The notes under the pieces are model-generated. The model was not told the DNA's origin. It did no database searches and worked only from the letters and a program-made list of their open reading frames with translations. Of a stretch of 5,349 nt of DNA, positions 1 through 4,902 are shown one piece after another; the stretch's first letter is position 1; each line of letters opens with the position of its first letter. The stretch comes from Candidatus Woesearchaeota archaeon (GTDB lineage: Archaea; Nanobdellota; Nanobdellia; Woesearchaeales; GW2011-AR4), in contig DAOVKD010000057.1 in NCBI GenBank assembly GCA_030631975.1, forward strand, positions 1 through 5,349. The letters run 5' to 3'. Made by a program: the position numbers and the translations under genes.

Positions 1-304
1 AGTTAGCGATGCGCTTCCTGAGCTGAGCGCAATCACCGGCAATGTTGCAGGATTTACAGGCAATGTTGTAGAAGATTTTTTCAAAACCAGAGGAAGAAAT
101 ATTTATCTTGATTTAACAGCTCTTGCGCTTGCAATTATTGTAATATCATTTATTTTCTACAGCAATTACGGAGGAATGCCTGGAGCGGATGCCTCCAGGA
201 GAGCGGCTTATTTCCATAAAAGGGCAGATAAAGCGCATGAAAAAGGCAATAAGGAAAAGGCTGAAAGGCTTCATAAAAAAGCCAGGGATTTAAAGAAAGA
301 ATAA
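1..304 (+). CDS. C-terminal part of a membrane-anchored protein (5' end outside window)
   Basis: An open frame enters the window (first full codon at 2) and ends at TAA 302-304, giving the last 100 residues of a longer protein. A hydrophobic segment around residues 38-55 (LDLTALALAIIVISFIFYSN) is followed by a strongly basic, Lys/Arg-rich tail, so by the positive-inside rule the tail is probably cytoplasmic and the missing N-terminal bulk probably faces outside. The tail has the spacing of one degenerate TPR-like helical hairpin (Ala, Gly, Ala, Ala at consensus-like positions in the stretch containing EKGNKEKAERLHKKA). This is a weak resemblance. The family is not recognised and no enzymatic motif is visible. 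The last 77 codons are duplicated at 2435-2665. The gene is very likely real, because the frame is open and the duplicate preserves it without indels; its function is unknown. Confidence 0.75.
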   Translation, partial: VSDALPELSAITGNVAGFTGNVVEDFFKTRGRNIYLDLTALALAIIVISFIFYSNYGGMPGADASRRAAYFHKRADKAHEKGNKEKAERLHKKARDLKKE

Positions 305-345
305 GTCTTTTGAAGCATATTCTCAACTTTAAGAAAAGGTCAAAT
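72..345 (+). repeat. Direct repeat, copy 1 (gene tail plus 3' flank)
   Basis: This segment aligns without any gap to 2433-2706 (constant offset 2361). Within the coding part (74-304) 211 of 231 bases match. The first 48 bases (72-119) and the last 50 coding bases (255-304) are identical. The 3' flank (305-345) matches less well, at about 30 of 41 bases. This copy is the one joined in frame to the upstream gene. Confidence 0.9.
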
Positions 346-351
346 GCTTGA

Positions 352-490
352 TTAAACTTTCAGGTTGTCTTCAACCTTTTTTATTATCTCTTTTGCCGCA
401 TTCATGTTCTCTTCTGGATCACAAAGAAAAAATTACAGGTTGTAAGCTTAAATCAAAAAGAGATCTTACAAATTCCCCTTTTTTAATACT
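352..490 (-). pseudogene. Decayed gene remnant, frameshifted C-terminal end of an unknown protein
   Basis: On the minus strand two adjoining frames each read like ordinary protein. From 490 to 422 one frame gives SIKKGEFVRSLFDLSLQPVI and then FSL before TGA (421-419). From about 432 to 355 the frame shifted by one base gives DPEENMNAAKEII followed by KKVEDNLKV, ending at TAA (354-352). Removing one base near 419-423 would join them into a 45-residue tail with a plausible beta-strand/helix pattern. No start codon or upstream domain remains; frame stops occur at 493-491. I do not recognise the family. It may be the residue of a gene lost when the neighbouring operon arrived. Chance similarity to protein cannot be excluded for so short a stretch. 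Confidence 0.4.
362..382 (+). terminator. Possible terminator hairpin with T-tract
   Basis: AGGTTG (362-367) pairs perfectly with CAACCT (372-377) around a TCTT loop and runs into six T residues (377-382), 58 bases after the stop of the first gene. A T-rich tract fits archaeal termination. However, the same bases are part of the minus-strand gene remnant (Lys-Val-Glu-Asp-Asn-Leu), so the hairpin may be accidental. The 3' flank of the duplicate copy has no counterpart. Confidence 0.35.
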
Positions 491-492
491 TT

Positions 493-543
493 ATTTATAT
501 ATAATGTAAATTATTTAGGGAAAATCAAAGCATTTATATATAA
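493..543 (+). promoter_or_regulatory. Twin TATA-box promoter of the winged-helix/nucleotidyltransferase operon
   Basis: The 12-base sequence ATTTATATATAA occurs twice, at 493-504 and 532-543, 39 bases apart. The proximal copy is centred about 29 bases before the ATG at 567, so initiation some 25 bases downstream of it would fall at or just before the start codon and give a leaderless mRNA. An A-rich stretch before it (about 521-530) could be the BRE. The distal copy could be a second promoter or, with the proximal one, a paired binding site for the encoded winged-helix protein. The TATA assignment is solid for archaeal rules; the regulatory reading is inference. Confidence 0.65.
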
Positions 544-566
544 GTTCTTGCACTATATTATTGAAA

Positions 567-1472
567 ATGGCATTAACAAAATCAGAGCTCAAAGCCTTGA
601 CAAGAATCTTCAAAGGAGACTCAACAAGAAAGGAGCTTGCGAAAAGCCTCAATGTGACTGTAAACAGGCTATCTCCTTTGCTGGAATGCTTAAAGTATAT
701 GGACTTTATTGAAATTACAAGAAAAAACAGAAATCTCATTATCAGGCCATCCAAAACGCAGCATGCATATCTATTCAAGAAGCTTCTTATTTTAGAGCCA
801 GGAACAAAATATGAGGATTTTCTCTATGGATTGAATTTCAAGCTGTTAAGCTACTGTTTGCATAGTAGAAAGCCAATTGAGAATATTGCAAGACAGCTTA
901 ATATTTCCAAAAAAACAGTAATGAACAGATCATTGCATTTAAGAAATCGCCAGCTTCTCAATAAAAAGGATAGAATGCTTATGTTCAACAAGCAAACATG
1001 GCCTGATTTATATGATTTTCTTGCAGCTTGCAGAAATTATGCTAAGCACGTTAACAATATTTTATGGAAATTTGAAGATGAGATGATATTTGAAGTATCC
1101 AAAGAAGAAATTCAAGGCACATTAACAGGATTTTCAGCATATCCATTATTTAAAGTGCCAATGAATGTTATAAAATATGCCTGTTATCTGCCTGCTAAAA
1201 AATTATCCAAAGAGGAAGTATTCATTCACAGTTTGCTTCAGATCAGGAAAGAAACAAGGCTTTTAGAACTTGCAGCAGTATTTTACTATAAAAATAAACT
1301 GATCAAAAACAAATTATATAATCTAGCAATAAAATTCGATTGTCTGGATAAGTTGCAGGATTTTTATGCAGTTCTTAAAACAAAGCAAGGAGAAGTTGAA
1401 ACAGCTACTCTGCCTTTGGCTTCTTCCGAGGGCATCAACGAAATGCTTAACACGTATGGGGCGAGAACATAA
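567..1472 (+). CDS. Double winged-helix protein, AbiEi-like antitoxin/regulator candidate
   Basis: This is a 301-residue protein, MALTKSELKAL onward. A TTG six bases upstream (561) is in frame, but ATG 567 is preferred because it fits a leaderless transcript from the TATA box at 532-543; no Shine-Dalgarno sequence is present. Residues 1-62 form a winged helix (recognition helix near 30-43, wing near 46-60). A second helix-turn-helix lies at about 92-138, with ENIARQLNISKKTVMNRSLH as its core. The C-terminal half (about 185-270) carries TGFSAYPLF, an LPAKKLSKEEVFIHSLL stretch and two helices, an arrangement I associate with archaeal AbiEi-like antitoxins paired with nucleotidyltransferases. 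Its stop overlaps the start of that partner by one base. Likely role: DNA-binding repressor of the operon and antitoxin or sensor for the partner. The DNA-binding call is strong; the antitoxin role is inferred from context. Confidence 0.72.
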   Translation: MALTKSELKALTRIFKGDSTRKELAKSLNVTVNRLSPLLECLKYMDFIEITRKNRNLIIRPSKTQHAYLFKKLLILEPGTKYEDFLYGLNFKLLSYCLHSRKPIENIARQLNISKKTVMNRSLHLRNRQLLNKKDRMLMFNKQTWPDLYDFLAACRNYAKHVNNILWKFEDEMIFEVSKEEIQGTLTGFSAYPLFKVPMNVIKYACYLPAKKLSKEEVFIHSLLQIRKETRLLELAAVFYYKNKLIKNKLYNLAIKFDCLDKLQDFYAVLKTKQGEVETATLPLASSEGINEMLNTYGART

Positions 1473-2215
1473 TGAAAGAAGAAAAAAAGATATTTAACTT
1501 TGATTCAATAAAAGAATTTTTGGAAAAATTAGATAAACAGTTAGAAGACGAACTGTCTATCTTTATGATTGGCGGCGGAGCAATGTGCCTTAAGGCTTTA
1601 AAAGATTCTACATTTGATATTGATCTCATTGTTCTTTCAAAAAAAGAATTTGACATCTTATACAAAGCCCTTTTAAAGCTTGGTTATGACATAGTTGACA
1701 AAGAGCTGTTTAAAGAAGCAGTTTACAAAAATGCCGTTGTTGTGCTAAAGAAAGGTGATTCTAGGATTGATATCTTCATCAAAAATATCGTAGGCATGTT
1801 AGACTTCTCTCCGCGAATGGTAAAAAGAGCGCAACTTTATGAAAAGAAGGAAAAACTTACTGCAGACTTAGCGTCAAATACGGACATATTGTTGCTAAAA
1901 TGCCTGTCTGACAGAGTAAAAGACATTCCTGACATTGAGCGGCTGTTAAGAGAAGGCACAGACTGGCAAATTATTTTCAAAGAGTGCGATTTGCAAAAAA
2001 GAGAAGGCGTAACTTGGATATTTTTTGTGTATGAACAGCTTTGCAGAGTGGAAAACGCTCTGAAAATAAAAATTGAGGGAAAAGAACGCGTGTTCAACAA
2101 ATGCAAAGAATATTGGAATCAAAAACCAAATAGTTTTATGATTGATATCAAAGATTTGGAAAAGCATATCCCAAAGAAATATCAAAGCGAGATTCTTGAA
2201 AATTTAAAAAGATAA
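1472..2215 (+). CDS. Nucleotidyltransferase, AbiEii/DUF6036-like toxin candidate
   Basis: This 247-residue protein has a nucleotidyltransferase core of the polymerase-beta superfamily. IGGGAMCLKAL (33-43) is the glycine signature, followed by two metal-binding aspartates D49 and D51 in TFDIDLIV. A third candidate aspartate is D100 in SRIDIF. LLLKCLSDRVKDIPDIERLL (140-159) matches the K...R.KD..DI helix typical of AbiEii/DUF6036-type enzymes. All core residues are present, so it should be active in transferring nucleotides from NTPs to a target; in characterised AbiEii-family toxins such as MenT the targets are tRNAs. The C-terminal 90 residues are helical and less recognisable. Its ATG overlaps the upstream TAA (TAATG) and a weak GGCGAG lies 6 bases before it, so translation is probably coupled. 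Family assignment is confident; the toxin role and target are inferred from the AbiE-like gene order. Confidence 0.8.
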   Translation: MKEEKKIFNFDSIKEFLEKLDKQLEDELSIFMIGGGAMCLKALKDSTFDIDLIVLSKKEFDILYKALLKLGYDIVDKELFKEAVYKNAVVVLKKGDSRIDIFIKNIVGMLDFSPRMVKRAQLYEKKEKLTADLASNTDILLLKCLSDRVKDIPDIERLLREGTDWQIIFKECDLQKREGVTWIFFVYEQLCRVENALKIKIEGKERVFNKCKEYWNQKPNSFMIDIKDLEKHIPKKYQSEILENLKR

Positions 2216-2243
2216 AAAAATTGATGAGGATTTTGGAAGGCAT

Positions 2244-2414
2244 ATGCGATATATTAAATCTAATACTATGGAAAAAGAGGAAGAAACGCTAATGCCAATG
2301 CGTGAAAAGTATCAATATACGCCTATCATAGAGATTGACGAACAAAAAGTCGAAGAACTCCTTGGAATATGTCAGGATATGCTTAAAGACACTAAAGGTG
2401 TTATTAACAATTAG
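2244..2414 (+). CDS. Possible small protein or gene remnant, unknown
   Basis: The frame reads 56 residues from ATG 2244 (MRYIKSNTMEKEEE...) to TAG 2412-2414; ATG 2268 would give 48. The frame is already open from 2208, so it could also be the tail of a lost gene. The product is acidic to neutral and mostly helical, with a central PIIEIDEQKVEELLGICQDM segment typical of real protein. Codon choice is ordinary for the region. A GAGG lies 14 bases before the first ATG and GGAAGG only 3 bases before it, neither ideally placed. It follows the nucleotidyltransferase by 28 bases in the same direction and could be a third operon member. No family recognised. Confidence 0.35.
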   Translation: MRYIKSNTMEKEEETLMPMREKYQYTPIIEIDEQKVEELLGICQDMLKDTKGVINN

Positions 2415-2432
2415 ATAGAATTATTAGGAAAT

Positions 2433-2706
2433 AAGATTTTTTCAAAACCAGAGGAAGAAATATTTATCTTGATTTAACAGTTCTCATGCTTGTAATTATT
2501 GCAATATCATTTATTTTCTACAGCAATTATGGAGGAATGCTTGGAGCAGATGCTTCCAAGAGAGCGGATAATTTCCATAAAAGGGCTGAGAAAGCATCTG
2601 AAAAAGGCAATAATAAAAAGGCTGAAAGGCTTCATAAAAAAGCCAGGGATTTAAAGAAAGAATAAATCTTTTGAAAATAAGCATCAATTTTAAGAAAAGC
2701 TAAAAT
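2433..2706 (+). repeat. Direct repeat, copy 2
   Basis: This is the gap-free counterpart of 72-345. Similarity starts abruptly at 2433 in mid-gene and fades after about 2706 in the 3' flank. With copy 1 it brackets a segment of about 2.1 kb that holds the winged-helix/nucleotidyltransferase operon. Confidence 0.9.
2435..2665 (+). pseudogene. Headless duplicate of the membrane-protein C-terminus
   Basis: This stretch encodes the same tail as the first gene (DFFKTRGRNIYLDLT, a membrane helix, then the basic TPR-like tail) and ends at TAA 2663-2665. A stop (TAA 2432-2434) sits directly before it at the point where similarity to copy 1 begins, so the original 5' part is absent. Of 77 codons 18 differ, 12 changing the amino acid (for example Pro to Leu after GGM, His to Ser in the tail) and 6 silent. 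There are no indels and no internal stop. An internal ATG at 2486 could start a 59-residue protein of membrane helix plus basic tail, but no ribosome site or TATA box points to it. Most likely a leftover tail. Confidence 0.7.
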
Positions 2707-2748
2707 AATTGGTAATTCTGTGTTTTGGTTAATTGCTTCTAAATTTTT

Positions 2749-2925
2749 GTGCCATTTGCCATTTCCATTATAACACATTATAACTGCATAACTATAAGGT
2801 ATACAGGAACCTGTGAAACAAAAGTTAAGAAACCTCCAAAAAAGAAAACCTTAATCCAATACGGGTTGTGCAGGAATAAGTGCAGGGATTGTGTTTATTA
2901 TGCTAAAAAATACACAAAAAAATAA
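2749..2925 (+). CDS. Cysteine-rich small reading frame, possible zinc-binding protein or its remnant
   Basis: The frame is open from 2743 to TAA 2923-2925 with no ATG; GTG 2749 is the only upstream start-like codon and would give 58 residues. The C-terminal part looks like true protein: YTGTCETKVKKPPKKK followed by YGLCRNKCRDCVYYAKKY. Four cysteines in a C-x18-C-x3-C-x2-C pattern, plus one further upstream, suggest metal binding. It faintly recalls small archaeal zinc proteins with a Y.G.C..KVKKPP...RC..C layout, but the second CPCCG-type knuckle of those is absent. That resemblance is from memory and tentative. No ribosome site precedes GTG 2749. It could be a 5'-truncated remnant. The rest of the 2666-3056 interval contains only AT-rich promoter sequence. 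Confidence 0.35.
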   Translation: MPFAISIITHYNCITIRYTGTCETKVKKPPKKKTLIQYGLCRNKCRDCVYYAKKYTKK

Positions 2926-2965
2926 CTATTCGTTATAAATCAATGTAGAATACACTTCATATCAC

Positions 2966-3008
2966 ATCCTTATATAATACATAGTTTTACAAATAATCCT
3001 TATATTTT
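2966..3008 (+). promoter_or_regulatory. Promoter region of the Fic gene with repeated TATA-like boxes
   Basis: ATCCTTATAT occurs at 2966-2975 and 2996-3005, 30 bases apart, each continuing into a TATA-like box (TTATATAATA and TTATATTTTA). From the nearer box, initiation about 25 bases on would fall near 3029 and leave a leader of some 28 bases containing the GGTGAG ribosome site. The farther box would give a leader of about 55 bases. A repeated element across a promoter may also be an operator for the Fic protein's own winged-helix region, which is inference. Confidence 0.5.
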
Positions 3009-3047
3009 AATGCAGAATAGAAACTTTTATTAAGTATAAACGCTTAG

Positions 3048-3053
3048 GGTGAG
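3048..3053 (+). promoter_or_regulatory. Ribosome binding site GGTGAG of the Fic gene
   Basis: GGTGAG matches the archaeal anti-Shine-Dalgarno core (GGTGA) and ends 3 bases before ATG 3057. This fixes the start and contrasts with the leaderless-looking operon at 567. Confidence 0.75.
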
Positions 3054-3056
3054 AAT

Positions 3057-4301
3057 ATGGTAACAAAATATGATGTTTTTGAATTCATGTATAAAAAAGG
3101 CAGCCCTTTGAAGCCTCAAGAAGTTGTTAACATGTTCAAGAAAAGCAATATTGATTATCATGGAATCTATAACATGCTTCTGGATCTGAAAAAGCAGGAT
3201 ATTATTGTGAAGAATGAATATGGTTTTCAGGTTGTCAGAAATGAGATGAATGATCTCTTATACCAAATGATAAAATTCTGTTTGAAGAATGATATAAGCT
3301 ATAATGAGCTTATTGATAAGAATCTTGCTGTATTCATAAGCAAAGCTTTCTTGAAAAAGAGATTTGCTGTGAAGGATTTTGATTTGGATCCAAGGACTTT
3401 CTCTAAATATGTTGATATCCTTGCAAAGAGCGGTCTGGCGATAACCTTATCAAAAAAACCACTAACAGCAACAATTCCTTATAACTCTTTTCTTAGGGAT
3501 ACGACTGCTTATTTTGGTCAGAAAGCCTTTGTTGCTAGAGCAAGGCCTGATGAATACTTTGATGAAATTGATAGAGAACTCAAACGATTCCGAAAATTAC
3601 GAACTGCTAATGAAGCAAGGTTCAGGAGAATTGTGAATGATTATGAGATACGGTTTATTCATCATAGTTTGAGCCTTGAAGGGAATCCCATCACGCTGCC
3701 TGATACTATCAAATTGTTGAAGGATCATATTGTGCCCAAAGATTATATGACAGAGAGTGTTAATGAAGTTCAAAATTATCAGAAGGCAATTACTCAGATG
3801 AACCAGGATGCTGAAGAGAGAAGACCAATTTCAAAAGAAACGATTTTGAATTACCATAGGCTTGCAATGGCTCACAGGCCAAGAATTGCCGGCAAGATTA
3901 GAAAAAGAGCAGTAGGCATATTAGGAAACCCAGATTTTAAAGCAGCTAAAGTAAATGAAATTGAACCAAAACTAGGAGCACTTCTAAAAAAATATAATCA
4001 GTTCATAAGCAGAAAAAGAAATCCATTGAAGAAAATCTTGGAATTTGCAGCATACTTTCATAATGAATTCCAGCATATTCATCCATTTGAAGACGGTAAC
4101 AGCAGAACCACGAGGCTCATTACTTTCCACTTACTAAGAGCACAGAACATTCCAATACTTGATATCCCTCTTGGCCTGCTTGAAGAATATGTGTTTTCAA
4201 CAAAAGGGGCTAAGAAACGAGATGACAATAGGCTTGGCCAGGTTTTGCAGCAGATTATTCTCAGCAACTTGAAGGCTATTAACGAAAAACTATCATCTTA
4301 G
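3057..4301 (+). CDS. Fic-domain AMP-transferase with N-terminal winged-helix region
   Basis: This 414-residue protein has a C-terminal Fic domain. The catalytic loop is HPFEDGNSRTTR (342-353), with His342 as the general base, Asp346 for metal and Asn348/Arg350/Arg353 for the ATP phosphates. It differs from the consensus HPFx(D/E)GNGRxxR by Ser349 in place of Gly. Upstream, SLSLEG (204-209) fits the inhibitory motif (S/T)xxxE(G/N), with Glu208 as the blocking residue; its position before the core makes this a class II, self-inhibited Fic protein. The flap stretch GKIRKRAVGI (279-288) is also typical. Residues 1-60 look like a winged helix and 61-150 like a second helical, possibly DNA-binding, module. 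Likely reaction: transfer of AMP from ATP to a Ser, Thr or Tyr hydroxyl of a cytoplasmic target, or removal of AMP. The target is unknown. The gene has its own promoter and GGTGAG site, and its end overlaps the convergent minus-strand gene by 23 bp. Confidence 0.88.
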   Translation: MVTKYDVFEFMYKKGSPLKPQEVVNMFKKSNIDYHGIYNMLLDLKKQDIIVKNEYGFQVVRNEMNDLLYQMIKFCLKNDISYNELIDKNLAVFISKAFLKKRFAVKDFDLDPRTFSKYVDILAKSGLAITLSKKPLTATIPYNSFLRDTTAYFGQKAFVARARPDEYFDEIDRELKRFRKLRTANEARFRRIVNDYEIRFIHHSLSLEGNPITLPDTIKLLKDHIVPKDYMTESVNEVQNYQKAITQMNQDAEERRPISKETILNYHRLAMAHRPRIAGKIRKRAVGILGNPDFKAAKVNEIEPKLGALLKKYNQFISRKRNPLKKILEFAAYFHNEFQHIHPFEDGNSRTTRLITFHLLRAQNIPILDIPLGLLEEYVFSTKGAKKRDDNRLGQVLQQIILSNLKAINEKLSS

Positions 4302-4521
4302 AAATCAATTCAGAAAATTCTGTAACTTTCTCCAACGTTTTAATAAAATCCTGATGTTCATTCAGATTAAAATTAATTCTCGCAGTTCTAAGGTTATAAT
4401 CAGCTTTACTAAAATGGTGTTTGGTCCAAGTCTCGTCAGGAAGCATTATCTTTATTTTATCATTTGCTTTATACTTCTGAACTTCAATTTCTGCATGGTC
4501 TTTATTTAAGATTACCATCAT
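4279..4521 (-). CDS. Unknown 80-residue protein, partner of the MNT-type nucleotidyltransferase
   Basis: The frame starts at ATG 4521 (or ATG 4518, the second codon, better spaced at 6 bases from an AGGG at 4528-4525) and overlaps the end of the nucleotidyltransferase frame by 20 bp, so the two are probably co-translated. The N-terminal third is charged and strand-like. Residues about 35-75 (HHFSKADYNLRTARINF onward) look like two helices and recall the start of HEPN-domain partners of MNT enzymes, as in SKA.YNL..A. However, the HEPN R-x4-6-H active-site motif is not present (Arg48 and His56 are seven residues apart) and the length is well below a usual HEPN domain. It may be a truncated HEPN protein or an unrelated small antitoxin. 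Its last 23 bp lie under the end of the Fic gene on the other strand. Confidence 0.5.
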   Translation of the reverse strand: MMVILNKDHAEIEVQKYKANDKIKIMLPDETWTKHHFSKADYNLRTARINFNLNEHQDFIKTLEKVTEFSELISKMIVFR

Positions 4522-4825
4522 TAGCCCTAACCATCATTTTGAAAAAAATATCATCACCGTAAAAAACTATTGGCGGTTCCTTGTATATTTCAGTTGCTAA
4601 ACTCAGCTTATTCATGTTTTTTAAATCTTTAATAAAATTCAGGATATCTTGTTCTGCAACATGAAACTTCTTTTGATAAGGCGCATTGATTTTATTTAAA
4701 ATCTTTTTGATTACCCTTTCAGCCTTTGGGAAAAATGTTAAAAAGAGTATATCGATATCAGATCCTTTTTTCTCTTCATTTTTTGCATAAGAACCGAAAA
4801 CTAAACAAACAAAGAAAGGCAGCAT
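4502..4825 (-). CDS. MNT-type minimal nucleotidyltransferase, apparently N-terminally truncated
   Basis: The frame encodes 107 residues from ATG 4825. VFGSYAKNEEKKGSDIDILF (9-28) is the clear MNT signature, with Gly11-Ser12 and the metal-binding pair Asp23/Asp25. A third active-site Asp is not obvious in the following strand (KKFHVAEQDIL). The tail ending VFYGDDIFFKMM resembles the C-termini of archaeal MNT proteins. In typical toxin-antitoxin pairs such an enzyme AMPylates a HEPN RNase partner to silence it. The product begins directly at the first beta strand, lacking the usual leading helix. The frame stays open upstream to 4920 and encodes a matching helix (RILTETCRQLKKEM), but no ATG, GTG or TTG occurs there. 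So either a rare start is used or the gene has lost its 5' end. It overlaps the downstream 80-aa gene by 20 bp. Family call is firm; activity is doubtful. Confidence 0.65.
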   Translation of the reverse strand: MLPFFVCLVFGSYAKNEEKKGSDIDILFLTFFPKAERVIKKILNKINAPYQKKFHVAEQDILNFIKDLKNMNKLSLATEIYKEPPIVFYGDDIFFKMMVRANDGNLK

Positions 4826-4876
4826 CTCTTTTTTTAACTGTCTGCATGTTTCTGTTAAGATTCTAAAAACAGCAAA

Positions 4877-4889
4877 CCTTAAATATAGT
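4877..4889 (-). promoter_or_regulatory. Possible TATA box for the minus-strand MNT gene pair
   Basis: Read on the minus strand, ACTATATTTAAGG contains a TATA-like core (4887-4880) that would place initiation near 4859 and give a leader of about 34 bases before ATG 4825. It lies back-to-back with the plus-strand promoter at 4899-4907. No clear ribosome site precedes the ATG, only an A-rich AAAGAG. Confidence 0.3.
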
Positions 4890-4902
4890 AAAGAATTCTT
4901 TA
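4889..4902. promoter_or_regulatory. 14-bp perfect palindrome, candidate operator between divergent genes
   Basis: TAAAGAATTCTTTA is its own reverse complement. It abuts the minus-strand TATA candidate and overlaps the first bases of the plus-strand TATA box (4899-4907), so a bound dimer would block the plus-strand promoter and probably both. The adjacent gene at 4940 encodes a winged-helix protein, the natural candidate to bind it. The palindrome is certain; the operator role is inference, and AT-rich DNA yields such palindromes fairly often. Confidence 0.45.

Noticed and set aside
561..566. TTG at 561 as start of the winged-helix gene
   Set aside because: The in-frame ATG at 567 fits the leaderless geometry from the TATA box at 532-543, and nothing supports the rarer start.
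515..778. Minus-strand frame of 87 codons
   Set aside because: It lies opposite the winged-helix gene and its promoter, with Ser/Phe-rich antisense composition and no motif.
1837..2185. Two overlapping minus-strand frames opposite the nucleotidyltransferase
   Set aside because: Both are Phe/Ser-rich mirrors of a lysine-rich gene; the plus-strand frame has the catalytic motifs.
305..2432. Insertion sequence or integrase-bearing element between the direct repeats
   Set aside because: There are no transposase or recombinase motifs, no terminal inverted repeats and no tRNA target. Only the repeated gene tail supports mobility.
4310..4324. CAGAA/TTCTG inverted repeat as a bidirectional terminator for the convergent genes
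   Set aside because: The stem is only 5 bp with a 2-base loop, it lies inside the 80-aa coding frame and there is no T-tract.
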